This document shows, piece by piece, positions 1-10,618 of a stretch of 64,000 nucleotides of DNA (positions are counted from its first letter, which is position 1; each line of letters begins with the position of its first letter). This stretch comes from Diphasiastrum complanatum. Lineage: Eukaryota; Streptophyta; Lycopodiopsida; Lycopodiales; Lycopodiaceae. A model generated the notes under the pieces. That model was not told the origin of the DNA, made no database searches, and saw only the letters and a list, made by a program, of their open reading frames with translations. The DNA lies in the NCBI GenBank assembly GCA_029204225.1, contig CM055097.1:64738540-64802539 (forward strand). Reading direction: 5' to 3'. The position numbers and the translations under genes are program-made.

Positions 1-1360
1 ATGCACAGGATGAGGAACATCATAGTCAAATTCGAGTGAGAAGCGAAAGTTCTGCAATAGCTTTGCTCGATCATCACCCTTTGCGCAACACGAATAGAGA
101 GTTTCAAATTCTTTGCGTGAATTGGCAATGAGAGACCATTCTATAATCTAAAATTTGTATAACGTGACATGTACTCATGTATGCCAGTAGGAAGCAATTT
201 AGCAAGGGTTAGCGTTTCCCAGTCAATTTTAATGCAGCTTAAGCATCCAATAATGTACCAGTTATTTATCGTTCTAGTTTTTGTGATTTGCATTAGAAAC
301 GTAGTCCTTGTACAAGATTCAAGACATCAGACAAGACAATGTAAATGCCAATATTTTGCCTGGCCAAATGATTTCCATCCACATTTTGCTTCTTTTGTAT
401 TTGTATAGTGCACCACTTGCGCCATCATTATCTAGGTTGTGTGGTATAATTTTCTTATAACATCTGACATTGTGATCGTTTACAACAAGTATTCAGGATG
501 GGAGCATCGTTTTTTCAACTTAATTCTGTAAACAATGTATTGCATGAATAACATTCTTGCAATAGCAAGTAAGGGTAGCAATGAGGCCACATTAAAAGAT
601 ATTCCTAGAAAGAGGCAATTTATGGTGGCTGAATAGTGCTAGAAACGGGGAAACTTTGGATGAGATTCCTTGAAACGTCACGTCTCTTCTCGACATTATA
701 TTTTCCTTGCCTGTTGAATTTTGGTTTTTCCAAGACACCATGTTTATGATGCATTCTTCTAATCAGGAAGTTGATTGGGACCTAAAGAGCCAATCACAAC
801 AGTTTGCACTGAGGGGTTATAGTGAAGCAGGTATATTGGCAGAGCACAGAGAGGCGCATGTTTCCATGGATCTATGATGTGCTCTGCTCAATGACAGGGC
901 TACGGAAGAGCTGCTTGGTCGCAGTAGTCCCCAGGCATCGAGCCGGGTGCTATCAATATGCAATTTTCACAGTATTTCGCTTTGCAGACCCCGCTGGCCC
1001 CCATTTGTATCAGTCCCCACCCTTTCAAACAACCAAAGTATGCTGGAGTGACATGCTCTGCTATGATCCATTGCAGGCACGGCTGTCGCGGACAGCAGGT
1101 ACGCGCATCCCCTCTATGTCGTCGCCCTCTTTTCTCTTTTCTCTCTCTCTCTCTCTCTCTCTTTCGCGCGCGCGCGAAGAACTACCTCCGGTTGGGGACA
1201 CTAGGGCTCCCACATCTGAAACGGGGTGGGGGTAACAAGCAATAAACGAAGGGCCAATTGGGGGGTAAGTGTACTGGACCCCGAGCCCATGTGAAACCAC
1301 CCTAATGGCACTACAATTTTAAGCCCAACAACACTGGATATACTCAAAAGCATTAAGATT
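1..1360. other. Gene-free stretch before the STPG gene
   Basis: I see no protein-coding signal here. The open frames are short, lack recognisable motifs, and several are generated by the CT/CG simple repeat near 1141-1176. The stretch probably holds upstream intergenic DNA of the sperm-tail gene. Confidence 0.5.
1141..1176. repeat. (CT)n/(CG)n microsatellite
   Basis: About eleven CT units are followed directly by an alternating CG run of about fourteen bases. The alternating purine-pyrimidine CG tract could adopt Z-DNA. It lies about 550 bases upstream of the STPG start codon. Confidence 0.9.
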
Positions 1361-1730
1361 TTGCCACGTGGCAGATATGACACGTGGCTAGCATCGTGGG
1401 GTGTCGTGAGCGGCTTTTGGGTTGCAGAAGGCACGAGATCCAGACAGACGCGTCTTCTCTTCTCGTCGTCTACGCATTCTTCAGCGATGGCTTCTGCGGA
1501 CTGGACTAGGGTTTCATGAAAACGCGATCCTGGGACGATTTGTGCGCTCGACCTCCTTCGCAAATCCATGGCAGAATCGGAAATTCTCATCCCTTCAATA
1601 AAATATCATCGATTTCTATCTGTGTGTAGAGATCCTCCCTATGTAGCATTCAGTAGCTTCGGTTTATATCTATAAAACAAGGTGTCAACAAGACTGTGTG
1701 TATGGATAGTTACATAGAAGCAGCAATTGG
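1361..1730 (+). promoter_or_regulatory. Promoter and leader of the STPG gene, with two upstream ORFs
   Basis: Two ACGTG-core (G-box type) sites lie close together: a perfect palindrome GCCACGTGGC at 1363-1372 and GACACGTGGC from 1379. Further down is ACTAGGGTTT, which resembles a plant telo-box. No clear TATA box is visible. Two small ORFs precede the main start: 1486-1518 (10 codons) and 1568-1675 (35 codons). If the transcript starts before 1486, both would be met before the ATG at 1731 and could reduce translation. An alternative is that part of the second ORF is a first coding exon spliced into the main frame. Confidence 0.45.
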
Positions 1731-3578
1731 ATGGCGGAAGGAAAGCCGGCATTGAAGTCTCAGAGTCGAAGTGAAAGCGTACAGCCAGTAGCAGATAACC
1801 AGCAGCAGCCTGTGTCCTCAGGAAGCTTTGATGGAGCAAGCACGCAGCTGAGGAAAGGTTCTTGCACTCCAGGGCCTGGTTCTTACACTCCTGAAACCGT
1901 CAGCACTGCTCCGTCTTTCAGCTTTGGAAGCAGGACGGCTTTGCCTGCATCGGACGTCTTTCCTGGCCCAGGAACTTACCATCCGGCAGCTACATCAGAT
2001 GCTCCTGCTTACAGCTTGACGGGTAAGGCAACAACAGGTAAAAGTAGCACTGGATCGGAAAACCCCGGGCCGGGTGCTTACACGGCTCCTGAAACAGCCT
2101 CATCTCGATCTTTTTCCTTTGGAAGTAAGCTCAAATCTCTGCTTAGTACTAGAAGTACTCCTGGCCCGGCCGAGTACAAGCCAAACCCTAGGTCAACATC
2201 TGCTTCCCCTTCATTTAGCATGGGAAGGAGGATCTTGCAACCTAGAGCCTCATCTGCCTCTCCTGGCCCCGGTGCTTACTGCGTGCCACCAAGGGATTTA
2301 ACTCCTGCTTTCAGCTTAGGTGCTCGAACGGTCTCCGAGCACCATGAAGCAAACCCTGGCCCTGGCACTTACAATTTGCAAGCAGAGGCAGGCGGTCCTG
2401 CTTTTAGCTTTCAATCACGTCGATTTCCCAATTCAAAAGACTCCATCCCTGGCCCAGGCACCTATTCTTTAGATTCTCGAAGCGTAAGTCCCGCGTTTAG
2501 CATGGGATTTCTTTTAAGAAATGCATCTAAGAACAGCTCTGATAATCCAGGACCTGGCACTTACATCATCAACTCTACACCTGAAGGTCCTTCCTATTCG
2601 CTTGCAAGCAGGGAAGAAACTTCCTTAAAGAAAGATACTCCTGGGCCTGGGACATATGAGATGCCTGCAGCTATGGATTCTCCAGCCTTTACTCTGGGTG
2701 GTAGAGTTACTCCTCTGAAAGAAAAAATAACAAATCCAGGGCCTGGAGCATACAATGTTGATAAGAAAATCTCTTCCCCTTGCTATAGCATGACTGGGAA
2801 ACCGATTGTTTTACCAAAAGAGACTAGTCCTGGACCAGGATCGTACGCTTTGGCCTCCAGAAGTACCTCACCATCCTACTCTCTAGGTATAAGGCTTCCT
2901 GAGAGGAGAGGTTCGGAGTTGCCTGGGCCAGGTGCATACCATATACCAGAGTCTTCCGATGGCCCTTCTTTCAGTATATTGGCTAGAGTGCATTCACGAC
3001 CTCAAGGACTTGTGTGGCCTGGACCTGGATCTTATGATGCAGATACTAAAATTGAGAACCAGACTCCTCCTTCCTACACAATTGCTCCCAGGATACAGAG
3101 CAAAACAGTTTCGGAAACCCCCGGGCCTGGAGCTTATCCACAATTCTCAACTTCATCTGGTCCTTCATTTAGCCTTTCTGGAAAGCCTCTTGAGAGTGAA
3201 ATAAAGGCAAGTCCTGGTCCAGGAGAATATGACGTGGATATGGATTCCGGTGCACCTTCCTTTTCCTTGGGGGCTACCTTGCCAGCCTTAAAGTACAGTG
3301 CTACACCTGGCCCAGGTGCATACTCTTTACCTGTTCCTGCATCAGGCCGTGCCTTCAGCTTTTTAGGACAAATTGCAAAACCCGCCCCTGATCCTGTACC
3401 TGGGCCTGGTTCTTATTCCAACTTGCCGGTCTCATCTGCACCTGCTTTCAGTATTGGTAGTAGAATCAATCCCAAGTTGCAAGATTGTTTCCCCGGTCCT
3501 GGTACTTATCACATGAAGGATGAGTCCAGCGGCCCAGCATATACTATGTCTGCCAGAGCTTATCCAATCTCGAACTAA
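1731..3578 (+). CDS. Sperm-tail PG-rich repeat protein (STPG/ODF3-like)
   Basis: A single uninterrupted 615-residue frame. After a polar Gln/Ser-rich N-terminus of about 45 residues it consists of 18 tandem repeats of roughly 30-35 residues. Each begins with Pro-Gly-Pro-Gly-x-Tyr (one reads PGPAEY) and most contain a second motif, P-x-F/Y-S-hydrophobic, about 15 residues later. This is the STPG (SHIPPO) repeat of outer dense fibre protein 3 and relatives, which associate with axonemal microtubules of sperm tails and cilia. In land plants such genes are expected only where sperm are flagellated, so expression in antheridia is likely. The frame has no intron and no frameshift, unlike the decayed DNA around it. 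The ATG at 1731 is the first that leads into the repeats. The family call is firm; the exact orthologue is not. Confidence 0.93.
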   Translation: MAEGKPALKSQSRSESVQPVADNQQQPVSSGSFDGASTQLRKGSCTPGPGSYTPETVSTAPSFSFGSRTALPASDVFPGPGTYHPAATSDAPAYSLTGKATTGKSSTGSENPGPGAYTAPETASSRSFSFGSKLKSLLSTRSTPGPAEYKPNPRSTSASPSFSMGRRILQPRASSASPGPGAYCVPPRDLTPAFSLGARTVSEHHEANPGPGTYNLQAEAGGPAFSFQSRRFPNSKDSIPGPGTYSLDSRSVSPAFSMGFLLRNASKNSSDNPGPGTYIINSTPEGPSYSLASREETSLKKDTPGPGTYEMPAAMDSPAFTLGGRVTPLKEKITNPGPGAYNVDKKISSPCYSMTGKPIVLPKETSPGPGSYALASRSTSPSYSLGIRLPERRGSELPGPGAYHIPESSDGPSFSILARVHSRPQGLVWPGPGSYDADTKIENQTPPSYTIAPRIQSKTVSETPGPGAYPQFSTSSGPSFSLSGKPLESEIKASPGPGEYDVDMDSGAPSFSLGATLPALKYSATPGPGAYSLPVPASGRAFSFLGQIAKPAPDPVPGPGSYSNLPVSSAPAFSIGSRINPKLQDCFPGPGTYHMKDESSGPAYTMSARAYPISN

Positions 3579-6500
3579 GTGTTTCGAGCAAATTTTGCAA
3601 GAATTAGTTTGAATACGAGATCCATGTGGACGCCATCCAGGGATGCTTGGGGGACGTCAGCTACGTTGGGAAAATTAAAGTTGCCAAATGATGCCTTAAC
3701 ATATACTTTGTAGCATTTGTATGGTGCATGTTGTAAGTCCTTTTACTACAGAAGGATAGAGGAGGAAGACCTAAACCCTGCTCTGAACTTCCGCATGATC
3801 ACCATCTATTCTCTTTAGGATAGCAAGGATTCATAGGTAATGAGTACCATGGAGTTCTTTGTTCAAGCTCTGCTCATAGACTCTTGGAAAGCTTAATCAG
3901 GCCTATACTTGTTGATGCACTCTGTCTTCCAAGCTCAACTGCTTTACAACTTCAAGCAAACTTCTAGTGACAGCCAGCTAGTCATATCTCCTTACATTTA
4001 GCTGTTCATTGACAATCTGGCCTTCAACAATGCTTGGCATTATTTATTACTTTCGAAACAGCTATACTAGCCTGACTTTTTGGCCTTTCTCTGGACCAAG
4101 TCTCTGTGATCAAGAGGTAGTCTGTGAGGCTTCTGGGTTCTATAGTAGATCGTATTTCCTTACTTCAGGACTAGACTCCAGCAAAGACTATGGGCCGAAA
4201 TTCTTGATTCAGCTGTTATTCACTATGCCCTTGACTCGTATCTTTAAGTGATTTGGTTGGTTTTTTAAATTATATATTTAAAATTTGAAGTGCTTTGATG
4301 TTTAGTGAAACCAGCCATGCACCAATTGAGTGGCAAGGTATTTACATATCTCAGGATTCCAATAATACATTCAGGCTCCGTACTCAAGAGACCCCCCCCT
4401 GCTGACTCAGATTTCCTAAATGTGTTAGAATCATTGAGGGGTAGAGCACTCCATTTGTAGCGCCTGCAATAATGGCCATCATGTTTAGACATGCGCTCAA
4501 GTTGAAGGATACGAATTTACTAGCCTGCCGTTATCAAAGAATGTAACCTGGCATGTAGTTGCTGATGCAAGAGAAACAAATTTTCATGCATGTGACTTCT
4601 CCATTTGTTGACTTATTTTAAGGTGAATTTCCATATTGGAAGGGGAGAATCTGTAACAGAAGGCATGGGTAAGGATGCCAAATAATCAACTCCAGAGCTA
4701 GCGAAGCTAATTGCAACAGCATTCTTGTAGATAAAGCTAGCTCCATAATTTTATTTTCCTCCTGTAAGATGTTTTTTAAGGAATAATCAATTTTGTGGAC
4801 AGCCTCATTTGCTGCTTCATTTTGTGTCCAGCTTGGCCCTTCCAATTTTTGACTTTGGCCAGTATAAAGTGCAATTGGTGGATATCAAGGTAGGCGACTA
4901 ACTACCTTCAAAATGCCATGGAAGCTAAGACGTGATTTGTTGATGGCACACAGCTTTCATTAGTACATAATAAAGGCTCTGCATGATGCATGAAGGATGT
5001 TGACCGAGTATGATACAGATCTGCTTCAACGCACTTGAGAATCGTGTAATTTATGCTGTAAATTGTTATTTCCAGACTCACATAATTGTTCCATTTTCAT
5101 CCTTGGTGCCACGTGCAAATGAAAGTAGACATGGCACCACTTACGCTTCAGAAGCTTTTATGCCAGACTGAGTTTATCCGCAATTTCCATTTTTATGTCG
5201 ATCAGAACTGAAGAAACAAATTAGCACCACAAGGTTCATGCAAACCACATGACTTGAATAGCAAGCCTTGACAAAATCAATCGCTCCCCTTGTTGACGTG
5301 GGGCACTTTTAAAAATCAGCACAAACAGAAGTAAGGTTTTTTGACATTGAATGTGACAAAATAGCACAATTTTTGCACCTGATACATTTGGCATAAAAAA
5401 ATTGCCTATGAGATCTCAATGGTCACTGAAGTAGTTAGATTTTATTGTCAACTTTCAAGTGAAGTACTAATATATTGACATCAAGATTTAACACTTAATG
5501 CATCATAGCTATGTGCACAAGTGACAACATTATATGTCGCATGAATTTGAAGTAGATACTAACAAATTATACAGTTATAGATACTAACGAGTTATACAGT
5601 CAGTGTAGCTTCAGTCGTCGTGCTCTTACACTCTCAAATCTCAAGTATGTTAATAACTGCAAAGTAATAACAGTAACTAAAGTCCACTAGGGTCAAACTA
5701 CTAGCTGTTTGTTCTCTACAATTGCAATCTGCCAAGTGCTAGACTACATAGTCCACACTAATGTATCTTCCTATCAGGGCCAAGAATGGAGATAGTGGTC
5801 AGTAAAACGTCTAAATGAAAGGATCATGTCATGGTGAAGTACGGGGAGATGTAGTGTGGATAGCTCTAGGTGGGGGTGAAGGAGATATTTCATAGTCTAG
5901 GGTTCGTTGGTGAGCTTTGAGTTACATGATTGGAACATCGGCTTGGGGCTAAACATGTTCATTTCTTGTTTGGATTGGACTGGGGTAATGGCACCAATGT
6001 TTCTTTGGTGTGTGGTTATAAGTGCATTTATAAGACTAGCGCAAGTAATTTGGGCAAGGTTCTTGAAGGTTGTTGTTAGCAGCTCTATTATAAAGAAAGA
6101 GGCCCAATCATTAATGATAGTGGTCACCATCACCATGAAGAGTTTCAAGATGCGTTGAGGGCAATGAGAACTCACAAAGAGCCTAGAGGGTTGCAAGGAA
6201 TAACTCAATTGCCTCTCGAAGGTTGAAGTCTTTGATCTACGAGATTAGATATCTGTCACTGGTTTTAGTTTTAATGTCGGCACTGTCAGGTAGAAAAAAG
6301 CGGGAGACATCATATTTAGCGAGGCCTTGAGCCTTGGGAAGGAAATCTGAGTGGGGGAGGTGGAACGCCTTGGCCACAAGCGTGTGCTTAAGCGAGATTG
6401 CCATCATGGATTATTACGGAATAATTTATGGCAAGCGTAGAGAAGGCTTGCTAGACTAGGGGGACATCTTGGGATAGGGGAATCTCGATGGAAGTGAGAC

Positions 6501-7059
6501 CGGTGGTGGTAAGGACTACATCGCAACCGTCTGTCTATAAAGTGAGGATCTCTTGCTCAGTATAATGGGGCAAGATGATCATGGTTTGCTGATGATAGGT
6601 GGTGGAATGAGGGACGTGCAAGATGGGATGAGGTTTCTCCTCTAATGCGTTTGAGAAATTCGAAAGTAAAATGGGAAAAAAGAGGTGGATTGATCTGAGG
6701 CGGAGGCAAATACAATGGTTGTTTGCTTATTGGATGTTTTGGATGGGGAGGTAGGGTCTATTGGCTCAGTGGCTACGGTTGAATCATTGGCATGAGATAG
6801 GTGGTTGGGTAGTAGAGGCTGGGGTGTCCGAGAGACGATGTTTCAAGGCCATTGGGAAGTGGAAAAGATAGAGGACGGGGAAAAGGATCTAATGGAGACA
6901 GGGATAGGAGATTCAAATAAATATTTATAAATTAAAAAAAATTATGCGAGTATTAGCGCGATGGTCGAGTATTAGTGTGAGATTTATTTTGTGAAAAAAT
7001 GTTTATTTCACAAGAGATGGTGTCAAGACGCTATGGAAATGATGGCCAATAAAATGGGA
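3579..7059. other. Gene-free stretch after the STPG gene
   Basis: The first few hundred bases are presumably the 3' UTR of the STPG gene. Beyond them I see only short open frames without motifs, AT-rich stretches and no clear LTR. Part of 5900-6420, read on the minus strand, is open over about 100 codons but shows no recognisable domain, so I do not call a gene. Confidence 0.5.
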
Positions 7060-7335
7060 GATATGAGAGTAAGGTTTGCAAAGAAATAGGGCGGCGAGTA
7101 ATGCTCCGAGTAAAAGTGCGAGTATTGGATGAGTATTTACTCGCGTATTTATAGGATCACGATTTTAACTCGCCTATTGTCATTTTGGAAATTTAATCCT
7201 ATATGAGTGCCAAATGGATGGGAATATTTTCTGAGTGACTACAAGATTAGACGGTTATTTGATCAAAAATTCCTGTTGTTTACCTAAAATGACAGTTTTG
7301 CAAAAATCAAGCTTGTGAAAAATTGGCAAAAGCTA
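7060..7335. repeat. Dispersed CGAGTAA-rich repeat, copy 1
   Basis: This stretch shares an extended similarity with 27880-28190. Both have several CGAGTAA-type words, then a TATA-like site, the shared phrase ACTCGCCTATTGT, a CTGTTGTTT-type run and AGTTTTGCAAAAATC-like sequence. It lies about 270 bases upstream of a copia gag in the same orientation, so it may be part of that element's LTR. The ends are not resolved. Confidence 0.5.
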
Positions 7336-7605
7336 GCTTGGTTATTTTATATTTCTTGTATGTGAGAAAATCTCACACGTGTGGAGCATGTTCCCTCGTG
7401 TGGAAAATAGGGGTTGACCCAAACTTTGTCCTTGCTCCATCTTGGGATGAGAGTTTGATCTAGTTTGAGAGAAATTGGTAGAGCTAGTGAGATAGGTCTC
7501 ACACCTAGTTGCATGATTGCATTTGGTAGTACACCTTTTAAGGATCCATTATTGAGAGAGGGAGCAACACCTTTTGATCCATTGTAAGACAATTTCTCAA
7601 GAAAG

Positions 7606-8715
7606 ATGACCTCTTTAGGTACCATTTTGTTGGAGCATGGTGAGAGATTGATCACCTCCAATTATGCTATTTGGAAGGTGAGGATGGAGTTCATTTTGGT
7701 GCTCCAAGATGTGATGGAGATTGTGCTAGGACTTGAGGATGAGCCTCAAGAGCTCCAAGAGGTCCAAAAGTACAAAAAGAGGGCTAGGATGGCCCTACAT
7801 ATCATAAAGATGAATGTTTCTCATGAAGTGTTGAGGGAGATTGGCTCATATACCACATCCAAGGAGGCTTGGGACACACTGAAATGCATCTATGAGGTGA
7901 ATGATGGAGAGGTGAAAGCATACTTCACAAAGGACAAGCCAAGAGGAAGGGGCAAAGAGCATCATCAACATTTCAAGAAGGACAAGTCAAAGGAGGAGAG
8001 TGATGAGGAGTCATCACAACCATCAACAAGATGCAAATCCAACAAGAAGTGCTTCTTTTGTGGTAAGAAGGGGCATTTTGCTTTAGTTGTTTCAAGAAGA
8101 GAGAGTTCCTCAAGCAAGCCAATCTTACTAAGGAGAGTGAAGGTGAGATAGAAGGGAGTTATGAAGAAGGATCTATCATGATGTCTATGTACTCTTCTTC
8201 TAGTGTTGAAAATAAAAATTCATGGTGGATCTAGTTCTCATATGACTAGTTCAAGAAAGTCTTTCACTCATTTTGCACCTTACAATGTTTCTAGAAAGTT
8301 TATTTTCATTCCTATCAATGGTGAATGCAAAATAGAAGAAATTGGTAGTGTACCAATTGGTGTTGAATCCACTATGATTCTTGAAGATGTACTTTTTGTG
8401 TCTAATCTCACTATGAATCTCATCAGTGTTGGCAAGATGCTAGATGGTGGTTTCCAAGTTGATTTTGGAAAAGATGCTTGCTTGGTTAAGAGGGATGGTG
8501 ATGCGGTAGCAAGAGGAACTAGATGTGGTAATCTTTTCAAGATTGATGCTAATCCTTGTGGAAGTGTGGCCAAGAGGAGCTTGGATCATCTCAAGGAGGA
8601 GAAGGCTGCAAGTGATCTACCTCAACCTATGTTCCAAGATGGTAAGGCTCATGAAGATGGTGCTTTGGCAAAAGCACATAGAGAGTTATTGCCAATGAGG
8701 TATACTTCTCATTGA
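7606..8715 (+). mobile_element. Ty1/copia gag-protease fragment
   Basis: The first frame (7606-8151) is a copia Gag of the UBN2 type. It has an N-terminal Asn-Tyr-x-x-Trp motif and, near residue 150, a zinc knuckle beginning CFFCGKKGHF. A single-base shift just after the knuckle histidine breaks the frame; the final Cys of CX2CX4HX4C is found in the next frame. The second frame (8203-8715) is a retropepsin-like region, with SSSHMT after a mutated Asp-Ser-Gly-type active site, and the usual LISVGKML stretch. No integrase follows in this orientation. 8716-8936 holds only unrecognisable remnants. The element is dead: frameshifted, truncated and without a visible LTR pair. Confidence 0.85.
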
Positions 8716-8936
8716 TTCTCTTATCTTATTCATTTGGATGATCTTGTTTCATCATGTAGAAGCAAAGATGGTGCCATTTCATGTGACTTCTTATTTGAAG
8801 ACTTCAATTGGAGTTATCTCTTGTCAATGGTGTTTGATATGAAGATTGCAATAGTTGATACTCCGGGGGATCTTTAGATCCATATGCTTTGCCAAAATTC
8901 CTTTGCATATAAGAAGTAACGAGGATCTAATCTCAA

Positions 8937-9735
8937 TCAAGAGGATGATGGTAGGATTCTCAAATCTACCAAAAATCCAAGTGCATGATGGAGATTTGTC
9001 AAGGCTTGAGGAGGAGGCTTCTCAACACATGGCTCCAAGATGATCTTCAAGTCAATAGAAATAATTTGTGATACATCTTGAGATGCCTTGATCTCGGCCC
9101 CTTCCAAGGTTGAATATTGATCTTCATAAAATATGGCATCTCTATTCTCAATCACCTTTGAGGTAGAGAGTATAAAGGCTTTATAGGCCTCCTTGGTAGA
9201 TAAGCATCCAACCATGATCCATGAACTTCGATCACTTTTCTTCTTTGTTTCCAAGAGAATATGTGCAAAGCATAAACTTCCAAGGACTCTAAGATGTTCA
9301 ACCTTAGGCTTCTTTTTGAATAATACTTCATATGGTATATTTCCTCCAAGAGCTCCATCACTCCTCAAAGCTTTGTTTTTTAATGAGAATTCCATCTCAA
9401 CATATGCTTTGAATAATAGGAAATAATCATGCACCATAAATCTTGAAGAAATAAGATAAAACCATGTGCATCTTGTGTGATCATCCTCCATTCGAAAGCT
9501 TAGTTACCTAAGCAACATCACAAGATTTTGCACTTTCTCTCGGATCCAATTTGTAGATGCCTTCATATCTAGATACACGTGCAAGGATCTCATCATCCTT
9601 CTAAATCACACAATTGTCAATATGGAAATTGACATCAAGGCCAATTACTTGCAAGGCCACCATCAAGTAATTGGCCAATACTTATAAGATTCTTTGTAAG
9701 CTTGGGAACAAAAAGAACCTTGTGAAGAGATATAA
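8937..9735 (-). mobile_element. Ty1/copia protease-integrase fragment
   Basis: Reading the minus strand from 9735, a decayed protease/GAG-pre region comes first, containing the words FVPKLTKNLIS and YEGIYKLDP. From 9491 down follows an integrase C-terminal region including NIPYEVLFKKKP and the post-integrase stretch ending in FYEDQYSTLEG. The catalytic DDE core is mostly deleted. The orientation is opposite to the fragment ending at 8715, so two copia pieces face each other. The 5' end abuts the start of the unusual gene block at 9738. Confidence 0.8.
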
Positions 9736-9737
9736 AT

Positions 9738-10551
9738 TTGGAAGATGCAAGCTTCAAGGGCCCGATTCTTCTACAAAATATTCATATCTGTACATTGCAT
9801 GCGAAGGTGCGTATTATAGAAAAAATAATATATCTTCACATCTTGTTTGCCTGGAATTCCGAGCCAGAGGCCTCTGCGAAGGAAGCTATTTCCAGATTAG
9901 AGGATGTGTTGTCCAAGGCAGGCTTACATAAAGGCCACGTTAAAATAAAAAAAGATGACAAGCTATCAGGTAAAACAAGAAATATTTCATGCAAGCCGAG
10001 CATTGGAGGATCTAAAGCTCGAAGATTTTATCAATAGAAGTTTGGAAAAAGTTAGACAACATGGTGAAACTTGAGAAAAGATAAATTTTCAGAAACTGAT
10101 GTACAAATGATACAGAAAACAACCAATGAATTTGTGGATGCAGTTCAAAGTGCATGGGGTGTTGATCATATAACACATTATATGGTAAGATTTTAATTTT
10201 ACACTACGATAGACAAATATGTGCAATTAAATTAGATACTTTTGGTACTGATTTAGATTATGTTTTTATGACATGCAGCATATATTACGACATCATTCGA
10301 CATTCTTTGCAAGAAATAGTAGAAGTCTTAGCATCTTAGCATACGGTCATCGCAAGGAATGGAAAAATCTCATTAGCAAGCAGGAGCGGCATTTCAAAGA
10401 AGTACACAACATGGCAGGACTAGCACAAAAAACAGCTATATACTGCAACTTTTCCAATGGTTTTACAGAAGAATCCAAATTCGTCATAATACAAAATCGA
10501 CAGATTATAATTTTTTTTTTAAAAAGCATGCAAATTTATACAAGCCAGTAG
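9738..10551 (+). CDS. Uncharacterised gene of the 9.7-20 kb block (gene a)
   Basis: I do not recognise this protein. The upstream part is open from 9738 in shifting frames, with at least one frame change and a stop near 10070. The region around 10100-10184 is clearly coding. It ends at a good donor (TATG, then GTAAGA) and continues after CATGCAG at 10279, in frame, giving GVDHITHYM joined to HILRHHSTFF. The intron is 10185-10278 (94 bp). The downstream exon runs to the stop at 10549-10551 and is basic, rich in His and Lys. It converges with the minus-strand gene ending at 10619. The clean intron and sensible composition are my reasons for calling a gene. It appears degenerate and no domain is visible. 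Confidence 0.5.
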
Positions 10552-10618
10552 GCTATAGACACACAATAAAATTTTGTATATTAAATAAAAATATTTACAA
10601 AGTACAATTCAGCAGTAT

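Noticed and set aside
1061-1300. Arg-Glu repeat protein over the CT/CG repeat
   Set aside because: The frame is produced by the simple repeat; the same happens at 19523-19723.
5897-6420. Minus-strand gene
   Set aside because: Open frames of about 100 codons exist but have stops, no motif and no splice support.
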